DNA of 64,000 nucleotides from Anisus vortex (lineage: Eukaryota; Mollusca; Gastropoda; Planorbidae), in NCBI GenBank assembly GCA_949126835.1, contig OX421508.1, positions 19,417,598 to 19,481,597 of the forward strand, written 5' to 3'. Below the pieces are notes generated by a model. The model was not told the DNA's origin. It did not search any database and worked only from the letters and a program-made list of their open reading frames with translations. The translations under genes were made by a program, and so were the position numbers. This document shows, one piece after another, positions 12,235-25,200 of the stretch. The stretch's first letter is position 1; every line of letters begins with the position of its first letter.

Positions 12235-12366
12235 TAGTTGGGGTAAAGTAAAGGAAGCTGTGAATAGTGCTGGCCACACCTCAGAAACTGGTGAACGCTG
12301 CTTCACCGCTGCTTCACCGGCCCTATGTAATGAATGGATCACTTTGGTCCTAAGGGTACTTTACTT
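12235..12366 (+). mobile_element. SINE family A, 3' fragment
   Basis: Matches the 3' half of the family A SINE: TTGGGGTAAAGTAAAGGA, GTGCTGGCCACA, GAAACTGGTGAACGCTG and CTTCACCGG words, ending in GGGTACTTTACTT. The tRNA-like head is missing. It abuts the 22-bp array that starts at 12,387. Confidence 0.7.
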
Positions 12367-12386
12367 ACTCTGGGCATTTAGAAAAC

Positions 12387-13024
12387 GTCCCAGGTAAAAG
12401 GTACTTGCGTCCCATGTAAAAGGTACTTGCGTCCCATGTAAAAGGTACTTGCGTCCCATGTAAAAGGTACTTGCGTCCCATGTAAAAGGTACTTGCGTCC
12501 CATGTAAAAGTAACTTGCGTCCCATGTAAAAGGTACTTGCGTCCCATGTAAAAGGTACTTGCGTCCCATGTAAAAGGTACTTGCGTCCCATGTAAAAGGT
12601 ACTTGCGTCCCATGTAAAAGGTACTTGCGTCCCATGTAAAAGGTACTTGCGTCCCATGTAAAAGGTACTTGCGTCCCATGTAAAAGGTACTTGCGTCCCA
12701 TGTAAAAGGTACTTGCGTCCCATGTAAAAGGTACTTGCGTCCCATGTAAAAGGTACTTGCGTCCCATGTAAAAGGTACTTGCGTCCCATGTAAAAGGTAC
12801 TTGCGTCCCAGGTAAAAGGTACTTGCGTCCCAGGTAAAAGGTACTTGCGTCCCAGGTAAAAGGTACTTGCGTCCCATGTAAAAGGTACTTGCGTCCCATG
12901 TAAAAGGTACTTGCGTCCCATGTAAAAGTTACTTGCGTCCCATGTAAAAGGTACTTGCGTCCCAGGTAAAAGGTACTTGCGTCCCATGTAAAAGGTACTT
13001 GCGTCCCAGGTAAAAGTTACTTGC
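12387..13024. repeat. 22-bp minisatellite, 29 copies
   Basis: Highly homogeneous head-to-tail array of a 22-bp unit containing AAAAGGTACTTGCGTCCC. Variation is almost confined to CCCATGTAAAAG versus CCCAGGTAAAAG, and GGTACTT versus GTTACTT. As 22 is not a multiple of 3 and the unit has no minus-strand stop, all three minus frames stay open. That yields spurious long frames up to 240 codons (12,361-13,083). It lies in non-coding DNA about 370 bp upstream of the first visible AGFG exon. Confidence 0.96.
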
Positions 13025-13391
13025 ACTGAAGCCCAGACTGGGTTGCAGCTTCTGAACAAATCTTGTGTAAACAAAGTGTTCAATAATCAGATCCACATCC
13101 TACATTGTTACATAGTGACCAGATGAAATCTTGTACTGATTTCATTGCTTCCATTTTCTATTACTGAAAGTGTTGAAAACCAAAACATAAAAAAAAAAAT
13201 AATTGTTTTATGATTTCATAGTTCCAGATGGGGGAAAATGTATACATTTTGAATAGTGAAAATGTATGCACTAATGTTCACATTATTATATTTATGTTGA
13301 TCTACACTTGATGTCCTTATGAACAACACCATTTCAATTCATTTTGATGAACACAATTATTATAAAAAAGACCATTTGTTTGTGTTTTCAG

Positions 13392-16300
13392 TTGAACAGG
13401 AAGGTGTTTCTTGGTCTCTATGACAACAGATCATGGCCAGAGCCAGACTCCAGGGACGAGCAGCGGGTCCGCGACTACATGGTCCAGAAGTACGAGAACA
13501 AGCGGTGGTACGTGGCCCCCACTGAGGCCATGAAAGAAGAGGCCAAGCGGACAAATGAGGCGGCCCTGAACAGCAAGCCACAAGTGAAGCCTCTTCGTTC
13601 ATTATTGGGGGAGAATGCCTCAAAGTTGCCAGTAGCTTCTGTACAGGTCTGTGATTCTTTCTATCTTTTATTTATTTCCATTAAACAATGCTTATGTATG
13701 AAGTCCACACAGAAAATAATGGTAGAGTCACACTTCAAATGTTAACATTAAAATGTTAACAAAAGGCAATGCCTCTTTTTTTCATGTACATGCTTTTTTC
13801 TTTTCTAATTTTTCTGTGGTTATTGCCTATTTTTCACTTAAAAAGTAGTTTGTACATATAATGTATTACTATATATATTAGAGGACAAGGGTTGTAACTT
13901 GCCCAATGTAATTCTGCTGTTTTTTCCTGTGTGGTCTTCATATGTATTGGTATATACTACTTGACCCGTGAGCACATTGTGACCATACAAAAATCATGTA
14001 TATAAAAAATAAGAATTGCAAGATCTACAATACAATGGTGTTACAAATACCAGAGTTATCATAAGGGTTTGGTTTATTTGTTGAATGATACTGTTTTAAA
14101 ACACTTTATGTACCTAATCAGTTTATTCGTCAGATTTACATAGCTAGGAAATTGTATGAGGAATTTTTAATGTCCTATGCAGACACCAATTAATGCCGCA
14201 GCTATTTAAAAAAAAACAACTTCCATCTTCTGGATAATGTCTATTTTTGTAGTCTACACAAAGTAAAAAAAATATTTTTTTTGGGGTCTTTCTTCAAAAT
14301 GTGTGTCCACTAATAAACCATAACTTTTGTCAATGGGTTTTGTTATCATTTGGTTTGATTTACTTATTTAGGAGGTGCTGACAACATGCTGTTAAGTTCA
14401 AATATTATCTTCATATGTATAGTGCTGATTAAAAGTATATGTGTGTGTGTGTGTGTGTATCAATTAGGGAAAGATGTTTCAAATCACTTCACCCAGTTGA
14501 TAAACCTGAGTTTTGATTGGATGAAAACTTCTTTGGTCTGATTTATTTCTCACCAACATAAAGCTGTTGTGTTTCTTCCCTGAAAGCTGTATTATTTGTT
14601 TGTCATTTATTGTAACAACATCAACAATATCAAAATCATCATCAACATCTGTAAAGAAACTTAAAAAAAAAAATTGTAATTTGATGAGTAAAATTATTGC
14701 ATGAATAAAATCACTCTTTTATTTTTTGTGGCCTGCAGAGTTAAAATGTTCTTGTTACAGTCCACTGCAGTCTTCACCATGGGGCTAGTCTGTACTGTGT
14801 CCATTTCACTCCTTTTGTCTTAAAGTTGTACTCCAAGGACCAGTTACCATTTTTTTTATCTTGAGGTTCCATTTTGGGCAAGTCTAGTATATGTAATTAG
14901 ACTGTGTGGTTAATCCCACAGATTTCAACATTAAATTACTGTTCAATGCTAGATGATTTTTGTTAGTAAGATTTTATGTATTAATGAATACTTTGTTTGG
15001 TATACACTAGAAATTAGGAATTCACTATCAAGTTAATATTGTGACATCACTCATTGTTATAGCCCTGTAATTTGGTAATCAGAAAAATGTTATCTGGTTA
15101 TCTCCCTCTCTTGGGTGTTCTCTCTGCTAAGTCCAGGTACAACCAGGATAGTTTGATTAGATTATCACTTCACAGCACTGTGTCATTGTCACTTTTACTG
15201 CTAAACTTGTTAGGATATAGAGGTGATTTCTTTCAGTACTGTGTTCATATTTGCTACAACCTTGTAAAAATGTTTCAATTCTCGGACCTCCAGACGCCAC
15301 CAGCAAGTCACGCCCCGGTCACAGTTTCCGTACCGCTCCCTGGAAGTGTAAAGCCTCAGGCGATGGCGAACCACCCTAATGCGGCCAACTCCCAGACTGC
15401 CACAGCGAAACCCGCCACAGGCTTCGATCTGTTAAACGATCTTGGGGATGACCCTTTTGCGTCCAAAGGTCCAGCCACAAATAACCAATCAGATGGTGAG
15501 TAATGCTATTTCTGTTGTGTCAATCAAGATATCTACCTCCTTAAGTTATAGCGATAATATTTCTCTAATTAAATGCTGGAAGATTATGGGGAAAAAATGG
15601 TGATACTGATCATTGTCATTGGAAACTAAAGCCAAGTAATATATAAACATAACATTTCAAACAGTGTCAAATCTTAAGATAAAATAGTGTCTAATGTTCC
15701 TTAAGTTGGTTTTTCAGTGATTTTTCTGTCATAATTCTCTGTTGCCAATGCTAACTTTAATTTCAAGCTATGGCTTTTAAAATATTTTTCAATGCTTTGA
15801 ATTTTTAAAATACCAATCACAACCTTGAACCATAGAACCACCAAAATTATGTTTACAATAATGATACATTGTAGAGTTAAGGGTTGAAGGGTATTTGAGT
15901 AAACAATGTTATATGTTTTTGCCTGACTAATGTGGATTAACATAACTTTCAGGTGGCTTTGCAGATTTTGGTAACTTTGACTGTTTTAATCCAACTGCGG
16001 CACACACGACATCCTCAGCCCCAACACATCCTCCTATACAAGCTTTCCCCATATCTAATGGTAAGCATTGGCGCTTGAATTACATTTATCTGCAAGGCAG
16101 GGTGTCAAGAGAGGTAGAGCATTCGGCTGGCACACAAAAGGTCCTGGGTTTGAATCTAGGATTTGTTCCCTGGTCTGGAGGGTGCCCCTGAGGCTACCTG
16201 GCATTAGTGGGGGAAAGTAAACTCGGCTGGGCATTGTGCTAGCCACAAAATCCCAGAGTATGCCAGGGCTTCAGAAACTGTTGAACGCTGCTTCACCGGA

Positions 16301-19300
16301 CCTATGGGTCAATTTAATCAGACTGGATTTCTGTATATTTATCAATGTGATTAACAGACAATGGTTGGCAGTCATTAAATTGTCAGCTATGCCTGATTGT
16401 AATTAAGTTTACAAGGCTAATGCATGGAGGCACTGGTCCACCCTAACCCAACCCACCACCACTACCTTGTCAGCTCATTGCTTAGAAATTATTTTCCCCA
16501 CCACAGGGGGAGATAAAAGGAAACACATGGGTAACTTACCTTAAGCATAAGGTGAGTGTCCATGTCTATCAAAACAGGAAAATGAGGCTTGCCCTAAGTA
16601 GCTGTGACAAATAAGAAATTTCCTTCAGGCTTAAGAAAGAAATGTGTTACCTGTTCATTCATTCAAACCAGGATTGGCCTCTTTAGTCACATGAGAGCCT
16701 GCAAGGGAAATAGATCGTCCCTCGAGACTTAAAATGCAAATAATGACATTCAAACCCTAATGCGGGTGGGTTAACAGTTTCTACCACACAGTCCCCAGAC
16801 TCCTACACTAATAATGAAGATTTGATTTACAGATTCATTCTTATCTGTAACATATTATTATGTAAATGACTATTTCTATGGTTTAATGAGTACCTAGACT
16901 AATATTTCAACTTATGATATACTGTAAAACTGACTATTGAATTCTATTCCCTGCCAGCTCCACTTCAGCCCGTAGGTGTTGGTCAGGCTCAGCCTCCGTC
17001 GGCTAAATCAGCGGCGGCCGCCAAGCCAGCCTCTTTTTCGGGCGGTGACAGATATGCTGCGCTGGCGGACCTGGATAGCGCTTTCTCCGCGCCTGTCACG
17101 ACTGCGACATCCATCAACTGGGGAGGTATGGATGGGGGGTCACTCGGCTGGGGAGGCACCGATGGGGGAGCCATCAACTGGGGAAGCACCAACAGCACAG
17201 CCGGTAAGTGGGTCACAGAGCGTAATTAGACATTGTGTTAGGTAGCCGTAACTTTACAAAGTGTAGTTGAAAGTCAAATGATAATCCTGTGTACAATTTG
17301 CATCATGTCTAACAAATACCAACAGTTTTATACTGAGAGTCCACTGAGCATGCTAAATCTAATAGCATGGAGAGAAGTAATATATAAATAACCACCCTCA
17401 TCGTCAAACTATGAAACCTACATAACTTATCAAAGATGGGATCAATTTTACAATTGTGTTAACTTTTGATGTCTGCAAGCCCAAAACGATTTAGCATAAT
17501 GGGAAACATTTACAGATGGCCATAAAAGGACACAATAAATCTATTCATGTAAAATATACTTCCTCAAGATAAAAAATTTATTGCAATGTCTACATATGTG
17601 TAAAGGTCTCACCATATGGTCCAACGTTAACCAAATGTTGTATGTGGTCGGAAAGTTGTCAGTACCAAAAAGTCCCCACAATAAATGAAACTATATCAAT
17701 ACCAATTAGTTGTTTATCGTATCATAAAATAACACTCTATTTTGTATGCATTACTTTCTTAATTCAATCAAATGATTTATTATCCAGATTTACTCTGTTG
17801 TTTTATAGCATAGAATAAAGTATTGATTGAATGTATTTTTGTTACTTTCAACTATTTTGTCTATATTCAATACACCATTAGAATGAAAGCATTGCATTGT
17901 CTATGTGATATGAAAGTGAGATATTTCCTCTGGATTTATAGCTTGTGTTTTGTGTCTTGAAAAGGTACACCATCCCATAGTTCAGCCGGCGTCAGCTGGA
18001 GCACAAGCGCAGGTGGGGGTGCCATGAACTGGAACAGCCACACCTCTACCAGCCAGCCTGCTGGTGCCACTCCAACATCCGGGGCTTTCGGTGCACACCC
18101 CACAGGTAAAAAAAAAAGCACTCAACGCTTGAGCAACACCTTAATACTTAATGGATCTGTTATTGAAACCAATGAAAAAATGTTCACAAGTATATTTTTC
18201 AGTTTGCAAACTCCTTTTTTTTTTTTTTAATTTAAGTTTTTGATTTCCTTTTTTGTTATTAAAAATAAATAAGTTTTATTTTTTGAAAAGCGAGCAAATT
18301 TGTTATAAAATGTATGCTCATAATATTATCACTCTGTGCGATACATTTTTTTTTTCTGTTAAATAATGATTAGGGCTCACTTGTAAAATAAAACCTATAC
18401 TGTGTTGCCTGGGAATAAATATTTCCTAAGGAAATTTTTTTGTATGCCACTGTTGAACCTTGTAATAGCTGGCAACAGTTAAACCACTCAAAGTGTCTTC
18501 CTTATCTCTTGTAATGTGATGTGAAAAAAATTGGTCCATGAAAAGCCAACTGTAAAACTAATTGTCTTTTTTTTTTTAAACATTCAAACCATTGATAGTC
18601 TCAGTTGATTATAAAGTGTTTATTTAAAAACAAACAAGTTGTGATCTAGGCATCTGTAGCAAGCTCATTTTAAGCAAAAATATAACAATATCATTTCATT
18701 GGAAGGGCATGGAATGGGTTACGTGAACCAACCCGGAAAACCAGCAACTTAACGTCATTTAAAACACTAATCAACAATCAATACTAGACTCAAATCAAAG
18801 TTAAGCCTAGGACACAATGAGCTTCTGTGGGGCGTCTGTAACATATTATAAGAGAAGAAAAAGTATTGATCCATATTTTCTTTTGTTAAAAAAAATTCAT
18901 TCATAGTTTTTAGTTAGTTTTTAAGTGAATAACATTTTTTTATAGTGTTTGTCTTTATATATTTTTTTTCATTTGTTGTAGGAAATCCAGGGAACCCTTT
19001 TGTGAATTCCTTTGGTAAACTTCTGCATGCCTTGAGCTCAAGATAGAAAAAATCTTGTCTCTACAAATATGCTTGAAATGAATATTTTTCTCTTTCTTTT
19101 TGCTTCTTCTGCTAGTTCTTAACATTTGCTGAGATATGTGTTTTTGGTAGAAGTTTTTTTAAAATTTTAACCTGGAGCACTGGCCAAGTATTAAATTTTG
19201 TTCAACTATTTCACTCTTTGAACAAATCTGGCTGTTTTTTACTTTCATCACTTTGCTGAAGGTTTGGTTTTAATATTTCTAACACTAGTGCTGTTTACTG

Positions 19301-22277
19301 TGCTTATCGAATTCGCTTTCCAAAAGTTATACACAACGCTTTACGAGTTATTATTACATATGCATATTCAAGTGATATTACACAATATGTATACATATAT
19401 TATCACATAAGCATATAATACATAATACTTAACAAAATATTAGTAAATATACCAATAACACATAATAAATTTCCTACCAAAATAGAAGTTCATATAGCTA
19501 TATCACATGATCCCTAACAACATATTTCTACATATACCTATAATACTTAATATGTAATTATGTATCTCCCTACAGCAGATAGTACCTATCAAAATTGTAT
19601 GCTAGTATGAATAATTGATGTCGGTCTTACTCCAGACTAATACTTTTTAGAAAAAAAATTTCTTTCAAAATTTTAACCTTGGCTCGGGTTTTTGAACTTC
19701 ACATATTTCTGTTTTATTACCTAACCCTCACATAGCACAGGTCTTATTGTGGGCGTTGGTCCAGGATATAGGGGGTGGGAGAGTGGATGGGAGGGTCACA
19801 AAAGATAACATACCGTCACAAGCCCCCACAACTCAATGCATCCAGCTAAATTCATTTTTAAATCATGGGAGGCCATTCAATTCTATTTTTATTTGCTTTT
19901 GTCTATGGCAATAACTTGATGATTTGAGCTCTGCGTGTATTTGGTCTAATAGGCAAATAGAATAGTTTTTAATGAATATGTTCTTTTGGACAATTGATAG
20001 TTATAGTGCAGCAATAGCATATATGAAGAAAGTAAATGTTTTTGGTTTGGAATGAAAAACTTGTTGTGTAGGAGCTGAATGCTGAGAAACAATAGTAAAC
20101 AATCATATGGAATAATCACACTTCAAGAATTAAACATTAAAAACATAAACAAAAAGTAAAGTATCCCCCTACAGACCAATTTCACCCATAGGGCTTGTGA
20201 AGCGGTGTGTCACAAGTGTCCTTGGCCACAGCATGTACTTTGATCCATTTCAGGTACCCATTAAAGCTGGCTAGATTCAGGGACACTCTCTGGTCCTGCC
20301 AAAAATCATAGTTTTCACCAAGATTAGAACCTTGGCCCCTTAGTGTACCTGTCAAGCGTCCTGCCACTAGATCATGGTGCTAATTAAGAACATATTAAAG
20401 AAATAAATACTTTTGAGAAATGCATTGACGGGACTCGAACCCAATGTTAATGGCAGCCCTAATCTCCACCAAAAGTAGGCATCTAGTAATAAGGCCATCC
20501 TTGACTTATAGGAGCAACTGTTTCAAACTCAGTAATATAGCTGGTCACCTGGATCCTGAACATACAAAGTGGTTGGGGGTCACCACTGGCCGCTGATGTT
20601 GTCATTTTTTAACTTTCTCACTGAAGTAATTTAGTCCCAAGATATACTGTTCATGAGACTTAGAGTCTCTGAGTTGTATTTTCTCTTTAATGACAAACTA
20701 AAAATGATGAGGGGACATAAGTAAGACAAAAATGTGGTATTGTAAACCTTTAGAAGCGTCCCAGAACATACAGAGATATGAATTAAATGACAACTTTGTT
20801 GTCGAGAGGAGTTGTTGTAAACAAATGTCTCAGGTAGAAGCCCAAAATGCTACACAAAACAACAGTAGTAAAAATTTATTTTGAAAGAGTCAACATTTTT
20901 TTTAATCAGACCTATTGCATAAACAGTGGATGGCTTTTCATTTCCCACTAACAAAACTTTTTTTTAATGTTATGGTGATTTTGTAATGAAAATCTAATAT
21001 TCAGTTTAGCTGGCTCAGTATTTATTTTTATGAGACTCTCAGCCTAACAGGCATGTGATATTTCCTTAAAAAAAAAATGAAAACTTGAATGGATGAAACT
21101 GGACATACTGATTATGTTTATGTCTTTGTTAGCTGTTGCAAGTTTGTTTGTTTGTTTGTTGTTGTTTTTACTTCAGATTGATTAAAGACAGCTAGGTGGT
21201 AGAAAGTTTGATTAACTTACTTGGAGAAATTGTGCAAATATATTTTTTTTCCTTTGCTGCATATACTATTTTTTGTCTGTGTAAATAATTTAATATTTTT
21301 ATTTGCATTAAATAGTATTTTTTGTTAGTATTTTTTAAAACTCTACTTTTAATCAATTTAAAGCATATCAATATATCAACTTAATATGATAGGAATAGAA
21401 AGCCACTTACTTATATTTACTTACTTTTTTTAGTTCAAATGGCTAAAGCTTAATGTATAAATATATCTAAACATTTTATTTAATTTCCAGGAACAGTCAA
21501 CCCGTTTGGCGCCACTGGTTCATCAGGAATTAATGCTTTTGTCACTGGCGCTCCTGTATCCACTGTGAACCCGTTTGGAGCTGGCGCCACATCCTCCATG
21601 CCCTTCTCTCAGGCAGGTGGGATGCCCACCTCCACCGCGGCTGGCTTTGGGGCCCCTTTCGGGGCGCAGCCTGCAGGCTTTGGCGCCTTCCCGCCCATGC
21701 AGAACGGGGGCTTCGGCATGACGCCCACATCGGCGGGCTACGCTGGTGCGGCTGCCTTCTCGCAGCAACAGTTCATGATGCCTGCACAGCCGGGGATGGG
21801 CCAAGCGTCCGGTTGGGGCAACATGGGGCAGATGCCCACACACCAAGGAGTTCCTGCACAGCCAGTGGCTAATCCATTTTTGGTAAGAAAACTGAATGTT
21901 AGTAATACTAGTTGCTACAATAGTCTCTTTCATTACTTTGCATGATTCAAATTATTTTTTAACTAACAAATCTATAAAGTCAATTAGTATCCTTTTGTTT
22001 TAAAATATTATTCACTAGAATCGAAATGGAATATAACAGTTAGAGATTTATTTCATTGAAATTATATTGACTGAGTAACAATTGCGTTGGAATATAACAG
22101 TTAGAGATTTATTTCATTGAAATTATATAGACTAAGTAACAATTGCATTGGTTGTAAAGAAGTGTCAAGTTGACTTGTATCACTGACCAGTTTGCACGTG
22201 TCGTTTTATTCTTTCAGAGTTCTGCGATGCATCAGCAAGTCCCACCTCCCAGTGGCTCAACCAATCCTTTCTTGTGA
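13392..22277 (+). CDS. AGFG1: AGFG-like ArfGAP/FG-repeat protein, 5'-partial, eight exons
   Basis: Exons: 13392-13646, 15294-15495, 15953-16060, 16958-17203, 17965-18105, 18982-19014 (a 33-nt micro-exon), 21491-21882 and 22218-22277 (TGA). They total 1,437 nt, or 478 residues plus stop. All junctions are AG/GT and phases match. The first exon reads FLGLYDNRS then YENKRWYVAP, the C-terminal end of the ArfGAP domain in AGFG/HRB (Drongo) proteins. Next come PLRSLLG, FDLLNDLGDDPFA, GGFADFGNFD and RYAALADLDSAFS, blocks typical of this family. The C-terminal half is Gly/Phe/Ala/Gln-rich with five NPF motifs and ends STNPFL. In vertebrates the family binds clathrin-coat and EH-domain partners through NPF motifs and acts in endocytic sorting. 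The zinc-finger part of ArfGAP is not in the exons seen; it should lie upstream, probably outside the window. A possible AATAAA is at 22403-22408. Confidence 0.9.
16093..16320 (+). mobile_element. tRNA-derived SINE (family A), intronic
   Basis: Nearly full-length copy in the AGFG intron after exon 15953-16060. The head has the A-box-like GAGGTAGAGCATTCGGCTGG and B-box-like CCTGGGTTTGAATCTAGG. The body has GGTCTGGAGGGTGCCCCTGAG and GGCTGGGCATTGTGCTAGCC. The end has AACGCTGCTTCACCGG. It is in the same orientation as the host gene. Confidence 0.8.
17330..17405 (+). mobile_element. LINE-type 3' tail fragment
   Basis: Contains GAGCATGCTAAAT, AATAGCATGGAGA and TATATAAATAACCACCCTCATC, matching the 3' tail of the longer LINE remnant at 29,590-29,700. 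It is a short 5'-truncated insertion inside an AGFG intron. Confidence 0.55.
20160..20390 (-). mobile_element. tRNA-derived SINE (family A), antisense, diverged
   Basis: Reading the minus strand gives a tRNA-like head with a B-box-like GGTTCTAATC word, then GGACCAGAGAGTGTCCCTGAA-type body sequence. It ends with CACAAGCCCTATGGGTGAAATTG. It resembles the other family A copies but is more diverged. Another antisense B-box fragment follows at about 20,425-20,460. Confidence 0.6.
22022..22146. repeat. 62-bp tandem duplication, two copies
   Basis: Two adjacent copies of a unit beginning GGAATATAACAGTTAGAG and ending near AACAATTGC, differing at about three positions. It lies in the last AGFG intron, about 70 bp upstream of the terminal exon. 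Confidence 0.85.
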
Positions 22278-25200
22278 CAAATTTGAAGCTTTTCATTTTC
22301 ATATTGCAAATGGTGATCTAGAGTTTCTTATATGTTCTCCCCACACCCCCCACCCCCAGCAATAATTTAAAACCCAAAAAGCATAAAACAAGGCTGGAGA
22401 GAAATAAAAGATTTGCACAAACCAGAAAGAAGATATTGCTAGACATTTTGTAGAAATTGATCTTATCTCCAAGCTGAGACTCTTTTTCCCTGTACTGAAT
22501 ACATTAGTTGTTATATAAGAATTAGTTTTTATTTATTGATGAATAATGTATGGAATTTCTTTTGGGTAGTATATTTTTTTTTACAATCTGGATGAGTATC
22601 ATTGTAAGTTACCCGAAGAATTTCATTGTAAAAATATTTTTTTCAATTTAATAGAATTCATTTGAGAATGAAATTGTTGATGAACATTGTTGTGGGTTTT
22701 CTTTTCTGTAAGTTAAACAAAAATAATTTAAGTATTAATTATTGCATTGCATCGTCTACATCCTGTCCATATTAAAACATAATGTCAGCATAACTAGAGT
22801 TAGAAGTTTTACTTTCCAAGAAACGAATTGTGGTTTCATTTTATTTAATTAATTTTTTTTTTTTTGCTTCTTGACTTGATACAATGGAAATTTTTTTTTT
22901 TGGCTTGTTGTTAATGATGTATAGATTGAGGATGGGTCCGGAACTGTTGTTATAAAATCTTTTATAAATATATATATATAAATTGTGAATGTTTGATAAG
23001 CAGTTATCTCTATCAGTGGGGGACAGAATGGGATAAAAAAATTATTCATCACCTAGAGTAATCATTCATCAAACGTTAAGGATTTTCTTGATTGTATGAA
23101 ATTGAATTTCAAAGACCTTTTATGAAATTGAATTTGAAAGACCTTTTATGAAATTGAATTTCAAAGACCTGTTGATCTTTAAAAAAACAAAAGCTTGGAA
23201 TTGAAAGTTTACTTGAGTGTAAACATTAATCAACTCATGAATGTGTAAATGTAAAGATTTACCAGTGAGATTCCATTGGAAAAAGATGTGTTAATAATAA
23301 GCTGTCATCTCATTTTTTTTTTTTTTTGATTTGATATTGTCTTTATGTAACTGTCTTTCATGATGCGTGTACATTGATTGACATTTTCATTTGTAAAATT
23401 ATTGAAAGAAAATTTTAACAATCCATCTTTCTTTTTTTTTAATCTTTTTTTTTTTTTGTTGTCTTAATGATTTTTTGTTGTTGTTTTTTTTTTCTAATGT
23501 ATGAAGAGGAAACAAAAACAACACCTTTTGTAGGCCGGGGATAAGATACATATTTTGAGCTGTTTGTTATTGTATAAAACCTTGATTGCTTGTGAGAAAG
23601 TCATTATCTCGGGGGTATTGAAATGATATTTATTGATTGCCTGGAATTATATAAAAGCTGTATGTTACTATGGGCTTTAGTGTAATAAATCATGTCCTAT
23701 ATGTGTGTGATTGTGTCTGTGTGCACATTTCATTCTTATTTGGGCAAAGAAAATTAAGGTTTGTTTTTATAGACACCTTTTTGACTCTCTTATTGGTATT
23801 GTTAGAGAATGATTTGCCTGATAACAAACACACACGCACCAATTATGCTAATTTTTCAAGATATTGATATTCATTAAGACAGAATTTTTTTTCCTCTTTA
23901 AAATACTTTTTCTTAGTATTTTTTTGGGGGGGAGGGGGGGGGGGGTAATTTTTTCATGATGTAACATTGTTTTATTGCTAGATGTAATTTTTTCACTTTT
24001 AGTCAATAAAAGCGATTGTAACTGTGGATGGCATGAGCATGGATTTAGGATGCATTATGGTTAATACAGCCAATCACTTCACAGTACGCACCCAAGTTGG
24101 TGTATATTTAACACCAAAGCCAGTTGATGTGTTTCTAAGATTGTACTGGAAGAACTGATTAGGCAATGTAGCAGTTGTGCTATCACAAACAATATATTAT
24201 TTAGTTCAGAAAGGGAAACAAGTTCAGACTAAAGTGTATGGAAGTATAGCTTTATTCCCAAACACTAAATTGTATCATAATAGAACTAAAATAAGAACTG
24301 GGCATTGCTTTTTAAAACCTTGGTGATGGTGAGTGGCAGTGAGTGCTATTGCTGACAGCTTCCTAGTTATGGCATGTACCGGGACTGAAATTCTATATAA
24401 GTGTGTTCTGGTTTACTTGTAACTTTTTTTTAAAATACCTATATGAAATTATTGCCACTTTTTGTTTTTAGGACAGGGTTGCAGGAAGTTTCTTTTTTTT
24501 TTTTCCGTATATTTTTGTGAACAATATATTTGGGAAGGAGGCGATAGTTCATTCACTCAAATAGTATTACATTCACTTCTCGTGCCGCATTTGAAAACTT
24601 GGCTTTAGCTGTTGGGTTGGTTTTCTTTTCATGGATCACAACAGGCATTGGTTTATTTTTTCCTACTGCCTGGACCATCTCTCCACTGTATATGATGTTC
24701 AGATTAAATGTTCAAGATGTATAGGTATGTTCACAATTCATGATTAGCACTGGAAGTTAAAGCTGCAGCTTAATTTTTCTTCAATAATTTCTTTTTTTTT
24801 TAAGTTACTATGATCATATTTTGGTTGAATTTTGTTTCATTTAGTGTTTTTTTATCCACACATGTCTGTTGTTTGTTTTTTTGCACAATAGAAAGTGAAA
24901 AAAACAATTATTCAGAAGTGCATGTGTGTAATTAGTAAAAGGATATCAGAATATTCCACCAAGAAATTGGATTTAAATTAAATAGCATCATGTAGCCACT
25001 GGACAAAAAGTCTGGCTGTGGTAGAATGTGTGGAGTAAATCTTCATTTAGCTGCTGGTTGACTTCACCAGTCTCTGGGCACACAGTGGGTTGTATGGAGA
25101 GTACAATGTTCAGACATTTTTTAAGCTTCCTGCTTTTCCACTTGTGGATCTCAGGCAAGTCCTACCATGCTTCCTTGATTTGAAACCATTACCTTGCAGG

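Noticed and set aside
12361..13083. 240-codon minus-strand open frame (and two overlapping frames of 170 and 173 codons)
   Set aside because: All are reads of the 22-bp minisatellite. The unit lacks minus-strand stops and 22 is not a multiple of 3, so every frame stays open. There is no unique coding sequence or splice context.
13360..13623. 87-codon minus-strand frame opposite the first AGFG exon
   Set aside because: Shadow of the plus-strand coding exon, which has family similarity and correct splice sites.
15072..15293. Upstream extension of AGFG exon 2 (open frame from 15072)
   Set aside because: The frame is open, but the translation before 15294 is hydrophobic and lacks family similarity. 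The CTCCAG acceptor at 15293 joins in the phase required by the preceding exon.
20425..20510. tRNA gene on the minus strand (GGGTTCGAGTCCCGTC)
   Set aside because: The T-arm is convincing but the D-arm and acceptor stem do not pair by eye. It lies next to a diverged antisense SINE.
21523..21933. 136-codon minus-strand frame opposite AGFG exon 7
   Set aside because: Shadow of the GC-rich, Gly/Phe/Ala-coding exon on the plus strand.
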